Positions 37,295 to 46,163 of a DNA stretch of 64,000 bases are shown here, piece by piece. The DNA is taken from NCBI GenBank assembly GCA_017848435.1, contig JAFEHU010000056.1, positions 62,001-126,000 of the forward strand, in the 5' to 3' direction. The stretch is from Burkholderiaceae bacterium. Lineage in GTDB: Bacteria > Pseudomonadota > Gammaproteobacteria > Burkholderiales > Burkholderiaceae_C. Every line of letters starts with the position of its first letter. The first letter of the stretch is position 1. A program made the position numbers and the translations under genes. The notes under the pieces are model-generated. The model ran no database searches, was not told where the DNA came from, and saw only the letters and a list, made by a program, of their open reading frames with translations.

Positions 37295-38335
37295 TCAGGT
37301 ACGGAATGGCCACAGGTGGAACAGCCGCCGGATGCGGCGCCACACTTCGGCCAGGCCATGCGGCTCGAAGATCAGGAACAAAACGATCATCAGGCCGAAG
37401 ACGATGGTGCGCACCGGCGACAGGATCAGCGTCGCGTTGCCCCCCAGGGGCAGCCAGCCCACCACGATCTTCAGCACCTCGGGCACCAGCGTCATGAACA
37501 CCGCGCCCAGCACGCTGCCGAGGATGGTGCCCATGCCACCGACGATGACGGCCGCGAGGAAGAAGATCGACATCAGCAATGGAAAGCTCTCGGGCGTGAT
37601 GGCGCGGAAGAAGTAGGCAAACAGCCCCCCGGCCACCCCGGCGTAAAACGACGAGATGGCGAACGACAGCAGCTTGTACGGCAGCAGCGGGATGCCCAGC
37701 ACCTCGGCCGAAATGTCGCGGTCACGGATGGCGATGAAGGCGCGGCCGATGCGGGTGCGGAACAGGTTGGCCGCCCCCACCAGCATCAAGCCCGCGATCG
37801 GAATGATCACCCAGTACAGTTTGAAGTCGGTGTCGAGCTGCATGCCGAACAGCGAGGCGGGTGGCACGGTCAGGCCGGCGGTACCGCCAGTGAGCGCAGT
37901 GAAATGCGAGAACAGGAAATGCGCGATCACGCCTGCGGCGATGGTCGCAATCGCCAGGTACAGGCCTTTGACGCGCAGCGACGGCAGACCGACCACAATG
38001 CCGGCCAGCATGGCCACAAAGCCCCCCGCCAGCAGGTTCAGTAGAAACGGCGTGCCGTAGCGCAGTTGCAGCACACCCACGGTGTAGGCCCCCAGCCCCA
38101 TGAAGGCCGCCTGCCCCAGACTGACCAGGCCGGTGTAGCCGGTGAGGATGTTCAGGCCCGTGGCGCTGGCAATGTTGATGGCGAGCAGGCAGGCCATGTA
38201 GAGCCAGTACTGGCTGGCCACAAACGGGAACACCAGCAGCGATGCACCCAGCAGCGCCACCCAGCGCCATTGGGTGGCACTGTCGAACAGGGCCGCATCG
38301 GCGGCGTAGCTTTGTTTGGCGGAACCGATGCGCAT
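37295..38335 (-). CDS. livM: ABC transporter permease, LivM type
   Basis: 346 residues, about nine membrane helices. LivM pattern includes NILTGYTGLVSLGQAAFMGL, GLYLAIATIAAGVIAHFLF and the cytoplasmic coupling loop GRAFIAIRDRDISAEVLGIP. Starts at the base next to the livH stop. Followed by the binding-protein gene after 38 bp. Confidence 0.94.
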   Translation of the reverse strand: MRIGSAKQSYAADAALFDSATQWRWVALLGASLLVFPFVASQYWLYMACLLAINIASATGLNILTGYTGLVSLGQAAFMGLGAYTVGVLQLRYGTPFLLNLLAGGFVAMLAGIVVGLPSLRVKGLYLAIATIAAGVIAHFLFSHFTALTGGTAGLTVPPASLFGMQLDTDFKLYWVIIPIAGLMLVGAANLFRTRIGRAFIAIRDRDISAEVLGIPLLPYKLLSFAISSFYAGVAGGLFAYFFRAITPESFPLLMSIFFLAAVIVGGMGTILGSVLGAVFMTLVPEVLKIVVGWLPLGGNATLILSPVRTIVFGLMIVLFLIFEPHGLAEVWRRIRRLFHLWPFRT

Positions 38336-39214
38336 CTAGAGTCTTTCAATCTCGTGTGTACCGAACAGACCGTAGGGCCGCACCAGCAGGATCAGCACCA
38401 GCAGGCTGAAGGTGGCCAGAATCTTGAACTCACCGCCCAGGTAGAAGCCGGCCAACGCCTCCATCACGCCCACGATCAAACCGCCCACCAGCGCGCCGAG
38501 CACGCTGTCGAGCCCGCCAAAAATCACCACCACCAGCACCGACAGGCCAAACACCCCCATGGCGGAAGAAAGCCCGCCGATGGAGCCCACCACAATGCCG
38601 GCCACGCAGGCGATCATCGCGGCAGCCACCCACGACAGCGAGAACACACGCGGCACGTTGATGCCCATCGAATAGGCCGCCGCCTGGTCGGACGCGGTGG
38701 CGCGCAGGGCCACGCCGCCACGCCAGAAGCGGAACAGCACCAGCACCACCGCAATCAGCGCCACGGCAATCCAGAAACCATAAAAGATCTTCGGTGAAAT
38801 GAAGGCCTCACCCACCGTGATCGGGGTGTTGGGCAGGAACTCGGGCAAGCGCTGCTGGTCGGCCGTCCAGACCAGTTCCACCAGACCGATGAGCACCGAC
38901 GACAAACCCACGGTGACCATGAAAGACGAGATTGGCGACTCCCCCAGCATCGGTCGGATCATCGTGCGCTCGATCACCGCGCCGAATGCACCCGACACCA
39001 GCAGTGCGGCAGGAATGGCCAACCAGATCGGCAAGCCCAGGCCAGCCGAGAATGCAAAAAACACATAGGCACCGATCATCAGCATGTCGCCGATGGCGAT
39101 GTTGACCACCCGCGTGGCCTTGTAAATCATCACAAAGGCCAGGCCGGTCAGCGCATACAGCCCACCGGTGCCAAGACCGGCCAGCGTGATTTCAAACAGC
39201 AGCCACCAATCCAT
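38336..39214 (-). CDS. livH: ABC transporter permease, LivH type
   Basis: 292 residues with eight or nine membrane helices. LivH pattern includes GLGTGGLYALTGLAFVMIYK, VVNIAIGDMLMIGAYVFFAF and the coupling loop LRATASDQAAAYSMGINVPR. Its stop abuts the livM start with no gap, and it begins 1 bp after livG, indicating one tightly packed operon. Confidence 0.94.
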   Translation of the reverse strand: MDWWLLFEITLAGLGTGGLYALTGLAFVMIYKATRVVNIAIGDMLMIGAYVFFAFSAGLGLPIWLAIPAALLVSGAFGAVIERTMIRPMLGESPISSFMVTVGLSSVLIGLVELVWTADQQRLPEFLPNTPITVGEAFISPKIFYGFWIAVALIAVVLVLFRFWRGGVALRATASDQAAAYSMGINVPRVFSLSWVAAAMIACVAGIVVGSIGGLSSAMGVFGLSVLVVVIFGGLDSVLGALVGGLIVGVMEALAGFYLGGEFKILATFSLLVLILLVRPYGLFGTHEIERL

Positions 39215-39215
39215 C

Positions 39216-40076
39216 TCAAGCCACCTTTTGCGCTGCCCGCGCCTTGCCAGCCCGTGCCACGGCCTGGAACCGCTCGCGCAGCACCGTTACATCGCCCGCA
39301 CCCAGGTAGGCCTTGACGACTTCGGGGTTGGCCTGCACCTCGGCCGGCAAGCCGCTGGCAATCACCTGGCCAAAGTTCAGCACCACCACGTGGTCGGACA
39401 AATCCATCACCATGCCCATGTCGTGCTCCACCATCAGCACCGTCACGCCCCACTCGCGGCGCACCTCCAGAATGAAGCGCGCCATGTCTTCGGTTTCTTC
39501 GCGGTTCATGCCGGCCACGGGCTCGTCGAGCAGCAGCAGTTTGGGCTTCATCGCCAGCGCACGCGCCAGCTCCACCCGCTTCTGCAGGCCGTACGACAAC
39601 GCCGACACTGGCGCCTTGCGGATGTGGTCGATTTCCAGGAAGTCGATGATGCGTTCTTCAATCTCCTGCCGCAGCGCTTCTTCTTCACGCCGTGCGGCAG
39701 GGCTGTAGAACAGCGCACCCAGGGCACCGGTTTTCAGGTGGCAGTGGCGACCGAGCTTGATGTTGTCCAGCACCGTCATGCCGCGGAACAGCGCGATGTT
39801 CTGGAAGCTGCGGGCCAGGCCCAGCGCGGCGCGCTTGGGCGGTGGCAGAGCTGCCAGGTCTTGCCCTTCAAACACCATGCGGCCCGAAACCGGGGTGTAG
39901 AAGCCCGAAATGGTGTTGAAGACCGAGGTCTTGCCGGCGCCGTTGGGGCCAATGACCGAGGTGATGGAGCCGGGCTTGACCGAAAAACTCACGCCATTGA
40001 GGGCTTTGACGCCACCAAAGGCCAGCGTCAGGTCCTGGACCTGCAGCATCGGGGGCGCGGCGTCGTCGGGCGTCAT
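39216..40076 (-). CDS. livG: ABC transporter ATP-binding protein, LivG type
   Basis: 286 residues. Walker A VIGPNGAGKTSVFNTISG, the LivG-specific Q-loop region GLARSFQNIALFRGMTVLDN, signature LSYGLQKRVELARAL and Walker B LLLLDEPVAGMNREE with the LivG-type VMVEHDMGMVMD. The C-terminal tail is basic and Ala-rich. First gene of the eight-gene operon down to 31944. Confidence 0.93.
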   Translation of the reverse strand: MTPDDAAPPMLQVQDLTLAFGGVKALNGVSFSVKPGSITSVIGPNGAGKTSVFNTISGFYTPVSGRMVFEGQDLAALPPPKRAALGLARSFQNIALFRGMTVLDNIKLGRHCHLKTGALGALFYSPAARREEEALRQEIEERIIDFLEIDHIRKAPVSALSYGLQKRVELARALAMKPKLLLLDEPVAGMNREETEDMARFILEVRREWGVTVLMVEHDMGMVMDLSDHVVVLNFGQVIASGLPAEVQANPEVVKAYLGAGDVTVLRERFQAVARAGKARAAQKVA

Positions 40077-40129
40077 GTGTGGATGTCTCTGAGGGCAGGC
40101 GGCGGTGAAACCACCTGATTTCTACTTTT

Positions 40130-40170
40130 GAGTAACCAACGTACTCTAGCCATGCACGCGGTTTTGTCCG
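40130..40170 (-). promoter_or_regulatory. Candidate promoter/operator of the liv-ligase operon
   Basis: Minus strand CGGACA (40165-40170), 16 bp, TAGAGT (40143-40148). Overlapping the -10 is an inverted repeat GAGTA/TACTC with a 7-bp spacer (40130-40146). Position 55-95 bp before livG suits a TetR-type operator for the regulator encoded within the operon. Hexamers are weak; this is a suggestion. Confidence 0.35.
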
Positions 40171-40198
40171 CTAGGGATTTCCCGTGTTGCGGGTGGCC

Positions 40199-40897
40199 TC
40201 AGACACCAAGCAGGTCGCACAGCGCCAGCAGGTCTGGCGTGTTGGCGTGGGGTGGTGGGCCGGGGTGGGCCCAAGCGTCGGGTGTGCGGTTGACCCACGC
40301 CGCCTGCATGCCGGCAGCGTGGGCGCCGGCCACGTCCAGCGCCGCGTCGTCGCCGATGTGCAGCACCGTGTCCAGCGGCGCGTCGGCGGCTTCGGCAGCC
40401 GCAGCGAAGAAGCGCACGTCGGGCTTGCCGACGCCAAAGGTCTGTGCGCTGAGCGCCGCGTGGAAGTAGGCCCCCAGGCCCATGCGGGCCAGGTTGGCAT
40501 TGCCATTGGACAAGGCCACCACCGGGTAGCGTTGGGCCAGGCGCGCCAGCGCGGGCAACGCGTCGGCATACAGATCGACCTGGTGGCGGGCGTTGAAAAA
40601 CACCTCAAAAGCAGGGTCGGCCAGCGCCGTGTCTTCGCCCGCACGCTGCAGCGTGTGGTGCAGCGTGGCGTGGCGCAGCCCGCTCAGGTCCACCCCAAAC
40701 CGCGGCTGGGCGGCGACCAGCGACTCGCGCAGTTGCATCCGGTAGTCGACACTGGCGTAAAGCGCGGCGCTGGCTGGCGCATGGTGCTGCAACCAGGCCA
40801 GCAGCACCGCTTCGGCGCGGCGGATGGTGGGCCAGATGGGCCACAGCGTGTCGTCGAGGTCGATGCTGATCGCCCTGATTTTCGGGATGTCGAGCAT
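40199..40897 (-). CDS. HAD-superfamily hydrolase
   Basis: 232 residues. HAD motif [15 protein letters not shown] (nucleophile Asp and second Asp), motif [13 protein letters not shown], motif III Lys in [10 protein letters not shown] and motif [16 protein letters not shown]. The helical cap between motifs I and II makes it a subfamily IA phosphatase. Substrate unknown. Divergent from hemH with only 18 bp between the starts. Confidence 0.92.
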   Translation of the reverse strand: MLDIPKIRAISIDLDDTLWPIWPTIRRAEAVLLAWLQHHAPASAALYASVDYRMQLRESLVAAQPRFGVDLSGLRHATLHHTLQRAGEDTALADPAFEVFFNARHQVDLYADALPALARLAQRYPVVALSNGNANLARMGLGAYFHAALSAQTFGVGKPDVRFFAAAAEAADAPLDTVLHIGDDAALDVAGAHAAGMQAAWVNRTPDAWAHPGPPPHANTPDLLALCDLLGV

Positions 40898-40915
40898 GGT
40901 GCGGGAGAATACCGC

Positions 40916-42016
40916 ATGCTGCTGAAATCACCTTTCGCCAAAGAGCCCCCTTTTGCCCATGGCCAGGCCCCCAAAACCGGCGTGTTGCTGTGCAACCTGG
41001 GTACGCCCGACGCGCCCACCGCCCCGGCCCTGCGCCGCTACCTGGCCGAGTTTTTGAGCGACCCGCGGGTGGTGGAGATCCCGCGCCTGCTGTGGTGGCT
41101 GATCCTGCACGGCATCATTTTGCGGGTGCGGCCAGCCAAGTCCGCGCTCAAGTACGCCAGCGTCTGGACGTCCGAGGGCTCGCCGCTGCGCGTCTGGACG
41201 CAGAAGCAGGCCACGCTGCTGCGCGGCTACCTGGGCGAGCGCGGCCACCAGGTGGTGGTGAGCCACGCGATGCGCTACGGCACGCCGTCCATCGCCAGCG
41301 CGCTGGACGCTTTCAAGGCAGAAGGCGTCACCCGTGTGCTGGTGCTGTCGGCCTACCCGCAGTACTCGGCCGCCACCACCGCCAGCGTGCTGGACGCGGT
41401 GTTTGCCTGGGGCCGCACGGTGCGCAACGTGCCGGAGCTGCGCTTTGTGAACCACTACCACGACGACGCCCGCTACATCGACGCGCTGGCCCAGCGCATC
41501 ACCGGCTATTGGCAAACCCACGGCCGGCCCGACAAGCTGGTGCTGAGTTTCCATGGCGTGCCATTGCGCAGCCTGCACCTGGGTGACCCCTACCACTGCG
41601 AATGCTACAAAACCGCCCGCCTGCTGGCCGAGCGGCTGGGCCTGAACCCCACGCAGGTGCTGACCACCTTCCAGTCGCGTTTTGGCAAGGCCAAATGGCT
41701 CGAGCCCTACACCGAGCCCACCCTGCAGGCACTGGCCCAGGCCGGTGTGAAGCGGGTGGACGTGTGCTGCCCCGGCTTTGTGGCCGACTGTCTTGAGACG
41801 CTGGAAGAAATTGCCATGGAGGGGCGCGACGCCTTCATGGCCGCTGGCGGCCAGGCGTTCCATTACATCCCCTGCCTGAACGACAGCCCGGCCTGGCTCT
41901 CGGCACTGACCGGCATTGCCGAGCAGCACCTGGCCGGCTGGCCTACCGGCGCCCCCGATGCGGCGGCGCTGAAGGTGTCGCACGAACAGGCCAAGGCGCT
42001 GGGCGCTGCGAACTAG
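40916..42016 (+). CDS. hemH: Ferrochelatase HemH
   Basis: 366 residues from ATG 40916; the frame is open back to 40184 but that part is antisense to the HAD gene. It inserts Fe2+ into protoporphyrin IX as the last step of heme synthesis. Family motifs: [47 protein letters not shown], the catalytic His in [11 protein letters not shown], and [21 protein letters not shown] with [15 protein letters not shown]. Two bp separate it from hslR. Confidence 0.97.
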   Translation: MLLKSPFAKEPPFAHGQAPKTGVLLCNLGTPDAPTAPALRRYLAEFLSDPRVVEIPRLLWWLILHGIILRVRPAKSALKYASVWTSEGSPLRVWTQKQATLLRGYLGERGHQVVVSHAMRYGTPSIASALDAFKAEGVTRVLVLSAYPQYSAATTASVLDAVFAWGRTVRNVPELRFVNHYHDDARYIDALAQRITGYWQTHGRPDKLVLSFHGVPLRSLHLGDPYHCECYKTARLLAERLGLNPTQVLTTFQSRFGKAKWLEPYTEPTLQALAQAGVKRVDVCCPGFVADCLETLEEIAMEGRDAFMAAGGQAFHYIPCLNDSPAWLSALTGIAEQHLAGWPTGAPDAAALKVSHEQAKALGAAN

Positions 42017-42018
42017 GC

Positions 42019-42456
42019 ATGGAGCGTTTGCGGATCGACAAGTGGCTGTGGGCAGCGCGGTTCTACAAGACCCGCTCGCTCGCCAGCGAAGAGATTGACA
42101 AGGGCCGGGTGCACATCAACGGCCAGGCCGTGAAGCCGGCGCGTGAGGTGAAAACAGGCGACACGGTGGCCATGCGCCACCCCGGTGGCCAACAGCGCAC
42201 GGTGCAGGTGCGGGGCATCAGCGCGGCGCGCGGCCCGGCACCGGTGGCGCGGCTGCTGTACGAAGAAACCCCCGAGAGCATCCAGGCCAACCTGGCCGCT
42301 GCCGAGCAGCGGCGCTACGCCAGCGAACCAGCCCACACCATCACCCAGGGCCGCCCCACCAAGCGCGACCGCCGCGCGCTGAACGACGCGGCGGACAACA
42401 CCGGCACCTGGGGCGACCGCTGGAGCGCGTCGGTGGACGACACTGGTGACCGCTAA
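42019..42456 (+). CDS. hslR: Heat-shock ribosome-associated protein HslR (Hsp15), S4 domain
   Basis: 145 residues. The N-terminal S4 RNA-binding domain shows MERLRIDKWLWAARFYKTRS and IDKGRVHINGQAVKPAREVK. The basic C-terminal tail has GRPTKRDRRALND, typical of Hsp15. In E. coli it rescues stalled 50S subunits carrying peptidyl-tRNA. Encoded 2 bp after hemH, probably cotranscribed, ending before the repeat and terminator. Confidence 0.94.
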   Translation: MERLRIDKWLWAARFYKTRSLASEEIDKGRVHINGQAVKPAREVKTGDTVAMRHPGGQQRTVQVRGISAARGPAPVARLLYEETPESIQANLAAAEQRRYASEPAHTITQGRPTKRDRRALNDAADNTGTWGDRWSASVDDTGDR

Positions 42457-42461
42457 GGCCT

Positions 42462-42524
42462 ACTTTTGCTATTGAATCAATAGCTTAATCGCCAGATTCC
42501 ACCAAGGCCCGAGGCCAATTTGGT
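42462..42524. repeat. Dispersed short repeat, intergenic copy
   Basis: AATAGCTTAATCGCCAG, ATTCCACCAAGGCCCG and GAGGCCAATTTGG lie between hslR and the terminator. The first 34 bp closely resemble the copy inside the adaptor gene at 25121-25164. The AGGCCAATTT end recalls the ends of short repeats I associate with Comamonadaceae. Confidence 0.5.
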
Positions 42525-42528
42525 ACAA

Positions 42529-42563
42529 AAAAAGCCGCCCAGGCAGACCTGGGCGGCTTTTGG
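42529..42563. terminator. Bidirectional intrinsic terminator
   Basis: Perfect stem AAAGCCGCCCAGG / CCTGGGCGGCTTT with loop CAGA (42531-42560), A-run on the left and T-run on the right. It serves hemH-hslR on the plus strand and the binding-protein gene on the minus strand. Confidence 0.93.
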
Positions 42564-42586
42564 GGCCTTTGGGGGGCAAAAAACGC

Positions 42587-43714
42587 TCAGTTCAGCGCGG
42601 TTTTCTTGCCGTCCTTGTAGGTGTAGAGCGTGATGGTCGGGTTCTTCAACTCGCCATTCGGCTCAAACGCAATGGCGGTGGTGATGCCCTTGAAGTTGGT
42701 GTCGGCCAGCTTGGCGGTGTAGACCTTGGGGTCCACCGAGTTGGCGCGCTTCATGGCGTCCACCAGCACGAAGGTGGCGTCGTAGGTGTAGGGGCTGTAG
42801 ATCTGGTACTGGTTCGGGTACTTGGCGTCGTAACGCTTCTTCCAGGCTTCGCCGCCGAGCATTTTCTGCAGCGAGGCACTGCCTTCGGCGCAGACCACGT
42901 TGTTCAACACCTTGGAGCCGCCGGAGAGTTTGGCGATCTCGGTGGTGCAGATGCCGTCACCGCCAAAGTAGCGCACCTTGGACATGCCGAGCTGCTGCAG
43001 CTGGCGCAGCATCACGCCGGCCTGCGCATCCATGCCGCCGTAGAAGATGGCGTCGGGCTTCTTGGCCTTGATGGCGGTCAGGATGGCCATGAAGTCGGTG
43101 GCTTTGTCGTTGGTGAACTGCTCGTCCACCACGGTGATGCCCTTTTGCTGCGCGGTTTTCTTGAACACACCGGCCACGCCCTGGCCATAGGCGGTGCGGT
43201 CGTCGATGATGGCGACTTTCTTCACCTTGAGCGCGTCGGCGGCATAGAACGCCAGGCCAGCGCCGAGGGCGTTGTCGTTGGCAATGATGCGCCAGGTGGT
43301 CTTGTAGCCGGGCTTGGTCAGGTCGGGATTGGTGGCGGCGCCGGTCACGTGCGGGATGCCGCAGTCGTTGTACACCTTGGCGGCAGGAATGGTGGTGCCG
43401 GAGTTGAGGTGGCCAACCACGCCGGCGACTTTCGCGTCGCACAGCTTCTGCGCCACGGCCTGGCCCTGCTTGGGGTCGGCGGCGTCGTCTTCGGCCAGCA
43501 GCTCGAACTTGATCTTCTTGCCGCCGATCACCGGGTTGGTGGCATTGATGTCCTCAATCGCCATGCGCGAACCGTTTTCGTTGTCTTTGCCGTAGTGCGC
43601 CTGCGCGCCCGACAGCGGCGCGACGTGGCCGATCTTGACGACCTGCACTTCTTGCGCGCCCGCGTTGGCCACAGCCAACACCGCAGCGGCCATCAAAGTC
43701 ACTTTCATTTGCAT
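42587..43714 (-). CDS. Branched-chain amino-acid type ABC binding protein
   Basis: 375 residues from ATG 43714 with GGAGGA 6-7 nt upstream. Signal peptide KVTLMAAAVLAVANAGA. Mature domain matches LivJ/LivK: VVKIGHVAPLSGAQAHYGKD, ELLAEDDAADPKQGQAVAQK, VGHLNSGTTIPAAKVYNDCG and DDRTAYGQGVAGVF; these are the amino-acid-binding positions of the family. It stands alone between terminators without permease or ATPase genes, so it must serve a transporter encoded elsewhere. Distinct from the binding protein at 36063. Confidence 0.94.
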   Translation of the reverse strand: MQMKVTLMAAAVLAVANAGAQEVQVVKIGHVAPLSGAQAHYGKDNENGSRMAIEDINATNPVIGGKKIKFELLAEDDAADPKQGQAVAQKLCDAKVAGVVGHLNSGTTIPAAKVYNDCGIPHVTGAATNPDLTKPGYKTTWRIIANDNALGAGLAFYAADALKVKKVAIIDDRTAYGQGVAGVFKKTAQQKGITVVDEQFTNDKATDFMAILTAIKAKKPDAIFYGGMDAQAGVMLRQLQQLGMSKVRYFGGDGICTTEIAKLSGGSKVLNNVVCAEGSASLQKMLGGEAWKKRYDAKYPNQYQIYSPYTYDATFVLVDAMKRANSVDPKVYTAKLADTNFKGITTAIAFEPNGELKNPTITLYTYKDGKKTALN

Positions 43715-43814
43715 GGGGGTCCTCCAGTCAAAGTTATGAGAATGCGTGGCCGGCGGCCGGCACGTGTGCATTATGGGGCTGCAACGGCGGGTATTGAAAG
43801 CGCTGGGCCCGTCT

Positions 43815-44150
43815 TCAGGGGGCGTCCATCTCCTGCGCCACCGCGTCGTTGATGGCGCGCCGCACCACCGCCTCGATCTCGTCGCGCAGGCGCGGCATCA
43901 GGCTGCGGGTCTGCGACGCCAACAGCTCCGCCAGCGCCTCGTGCAGGCGGTGCTCCAGCGTCAGGTCCACCCGTTGCAACACGCGCTGCACCACCTGGTC
44001 TTCAAACGCCAGCCAGCGCGCGTCGGTCACGGCGGGTTGGGCCGGTGTGGGCGGCGGCGGGTAGGCCGGCCCACTGGGCTCCACCCTGCCGCCCTCGCGC
44101 AGCACCTCGGTCAGCGTGGGCACAAAGCTGGGGGGCAAACGGCTGCTCAT
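43815..44150 (-). CDS. Hypothetical protein after holC
   Basis: 111 residues, no signal or membrane helix. Pro-rich in the first third (PPPPTPAQP), then two amphipathic helices (DQVVQRVLQRVDLTLEHRLH and RLRDEIEAVVRRAINDAVAQ) likely to form a coiled coil. It overlaps holC by ATGA. I recall such a small gene at this place in related betaproteobacteria, but no function is known to me. Confidence 0.8.
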   Translation of the reverse strand: MSSRLPPSFVPTLTEVLREGGRVEPSGPAYPPPPTPAQPAVTDARWLAFEDQVVQRVLQRVDLTLEHRLHEALAELLASQTRSLMPRLRDEIEAVVRRAINDAVAQEMDAP

Positions 44151-44590
44151 TCGGACACCGCCGTGTGGCGCAGCGCCAGGTCGTGGCGGACGATGGGGTA
44201 GCCGCGGTCGGCGTAGTGCTTCCAGCGGGCACGGGCCGGGGCCCGGTCGGCGTCGCTGGTGTCCACCACTTCAACCAGGCGGCCAAACTGCTCGAAGCCG
44301 GCCGGCACGCCGCTGCCCAGGTTCACCAGCACGTCGTGCCCGGCCAGCGCGGTGGGTACCGCAGCCAGCACGATGGGCGAAGCGGCCAGCACGTGCGTGG
44401 GCGCGTCGGCGCGGCAATGCGGCAGGAAATCGAGCGCCGAGAAGGTCCACAGCGCCTGGTCCAGCGCGTCCAGCTGCGCCGGCTCGCCAGTCACCACCGA
44501 GCGCGCGCCCGAGGCCCAGACTTTGCGCAGCAACCGGCAGGCATACGGCAGCTTGTCTGGGGCATTGAAATGGAAGGCGACTTCGGTCAT
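44147..44590 (-). CDS. holC: DNA polymerase III chi subunit HolC
   Basis: 147 residues, typical chi length. EVAFHFNAPDKLPYACRLLR at the N terminus, LWTFSALDFLPHCRAD and the late VDTSDADRAPARARWKHYAD are family features. Chi links the clamp loader to single-strand binding protein. Located 24 bp after pepA, the widespread pepA-holC arrangement. Confidence 0.94.
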   Translation of the reverse strand: MTEVAFHFNAPDKLPYACRLLRKVWASGARSVVTGEPAQLDALDQALWTFSALDFLPHCRADAPTHVLAASPIVLAAVPTALAGHDVLVNLGSGVPAGFEQFGRLVEVVDTSDADRAPARARWKHYADRGYPIVRHDLALRHTAVSE

Positions 44591-44614
44591 TGGCCCTGCC
44601 CTGCTGGGTATGCC

Positions 44615-46138
44615 TCAGGCGCGGCGGGCACGGGCCGCAGGCGTGGTGCTTTTGGCGCGTGGCGTGCGGGTTGCGGGCGCACGGGCCGGGGTGGCCGCCG
44701 CCTGGCCCAGCAGGTAATGCACCAGCAAGGCCACAGGCCGGCCGGTGGCACCCTTGGCAGCGCCGCTTTTCCAGGCGGTGCCGGCAATGTCCAGGTGCGC
44801 CCAGTCGAACTTGGCGGTGAAGCGCTGCAGGAACTTGGCCGCAGTGACCGCGCCCGCCATGCGGCCTGCGATGTTGGCCACGTCGGCAAAATTGGTTTTC
44901 AGGCCTTCGGCGTACTCGTCGTCCAGCGGCAGGCGCCAGCACGGATCGAGCGCCGCGTCGCCAGCGGTCTGCAGCGCGGTGGCCAGCGTGTCGTTGGCCG
45001 AAAACAAGCCGCTGCGTACACCGCCCAACGCCACCACGCAGGCACCGGTGAGGGTGGCGATGTCGATCACCGCACGCGGTTTGAAGCGCTCGGCGTAGGT
45101 CAGTGCGTCGCACAACACCAGGCGGCCTTCGGCGTCGGTGTTCAAAATCTCGATGGTCTGCCCACTCATGCTGGTGACCACGTCGCCGGGCTTGATGGCG
45201 CGGCCATCGGGCATGTTCTCGCAGGCGGGAATCAGGCCCACCACGTTCAGCGCCGGGCGCAGCTCGGCCAGTGCCTTGAACACGCCCAGCACGCTGGCGG
45301 CGCCGCACATGTCGAACTTCATCTCGTCCATTTCGCCAGCGGGCTTGATGGAGATGCCGCCGGTGTCAAACGTGATGCCCTTGCCCACCAGCACCACCGG
45401 TGCCTCGGTCTTGGCCGCGCCGTCGTAGCGCATCACGATGAAGCGCAGCGGCTCTTCCGAGCCTTTGGCCACCGCCAGAAACGAGCCCATGCCGAGCCGG
45501 GTGACCTCTTTCGGGCCCAGCACCTCGGTCTTGAACTTGGCGGGCTTGCCCAGCGCCTGCGCCGCCGTGGCCAGGTGCGTGGGCGTTGCGTGGTTGGCCG
45601 GGCGGTTGGCCCACTCCTTGGCCAGCTCGATGCCGGCCAGAATGCCACGGCCATGGCGGTGGCCGGCCTGGCAGGCCGCCGCGTCAGCCACACCGAGGGT
45701 CACGGTCTGCAGGCTGCGCGCTTCGGCCTTGGGTTTGGTGGTGGTGTACACGTAAGTGGTGTCGGCCACGGCCAGCATGGCGCCAGACACCACCGCCTCA
45801 TTGACTGCGGCCAGTGCACCCAGGTGCAACACCGCCTGCTTGCAGCGGCTGGCCTTGATGGCATTCACCGCCGCGGCAGCCGCATTGCGCACCTGCTTGA
45901 CGCTGCCGTCCCCCGCGCCCACCAGCACCAACCGGGTGGCGGCCAGGCCGGGATGGCGGTAGGTCTGCAGCAACCGACCGGTTTTGGCAGAGAAGTCACC
46001 CGACTTCAGGGCCTGCGCCACCAGTTCGGACAATGCACCGCTGCCGGGCTTGAAATGGTCATCGACCAGCACCAGCAAGGCGTCGCATTTTTCGCGCGCC
46101 AATTGCGCCAAGTCGAGGGTTTTGAGTTCAAAGTTCAT
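44615..46138 (-). CDS. pepA: Leucyl aminopeptidase PepA (M17)
   Basis: 507 residues. The M17 signature NTDAEGRLVL is present, with metal ligands in VGKGITFDTGGISIKP and EMKFDMCGAA. The N-terminal domain is the usual less conserved regulatory half. The C-terminal tail after HYLLGQ is about 30 residues of Ala/Pro/Arg, longer than E. coli PepA. Cytosolic zinc/manganese exopeptidase. Divergent from lptF with a 25-bp gap. Confidence 0.96.
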   Translation of the reverse strand: MNFELKTLDLAQLAREKCDALLVLVDDHFKPGSGALSELVAQALKSGDFSAKTGRLLQTYRHPGLAATRLVLVGAGDGSVKQVRNAAAAAVNAIKASRCKQAVLHLGALAAVNEAVVSGAMLAVADTTYVYTTTKPKAEARSLQTVTLGVADAAACQAGHRHGRGILAGIELAKEWANRPANHATPTHLATAAQALGKPAKFKTEVLGPKEVTRLGMGSFLAVAKGSEEPLRFIVMRYDGAAKTEAPVVLVGKGITFDTGGISIKPAGEMDEMKFDMCGAASVLGVFKALAELRPALNVVGLIPACENMPDGRAIKPGDVVTSMSGQTIEILNTDAEGRLVLCDALTYAERFKPRAVIDIATLTGACVVALGGVRSGLFSANDTLATALQTAGDAALDPCWRLPLDDEYAEGLKTNFADVANIAGRMAGAVTAAKFLQRFTAKFDWAHLDIAGTAWKSGAAKGATGRPVALLVHYLLGQAAATPARAPATRTPRAKSTTPAARARRA

Positions 46139-46163
46139 AATTCAGTGTCTTGTCTGCAAACTG

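Noticed and set aside
40184-40915. Long in-frame extension upstream of hemH
   Set aside because: It is antisense to an intact HAD phosphatase with all four motifs; ferrochelatases start near ATG 40916.
45984-46163. Extension of lptF into the pepA 5' region
   Set aside because: It is antisense to the conserved N-terminal part of pepA; LptF normally begins with the short segment before its first helix, at ATG 46164.
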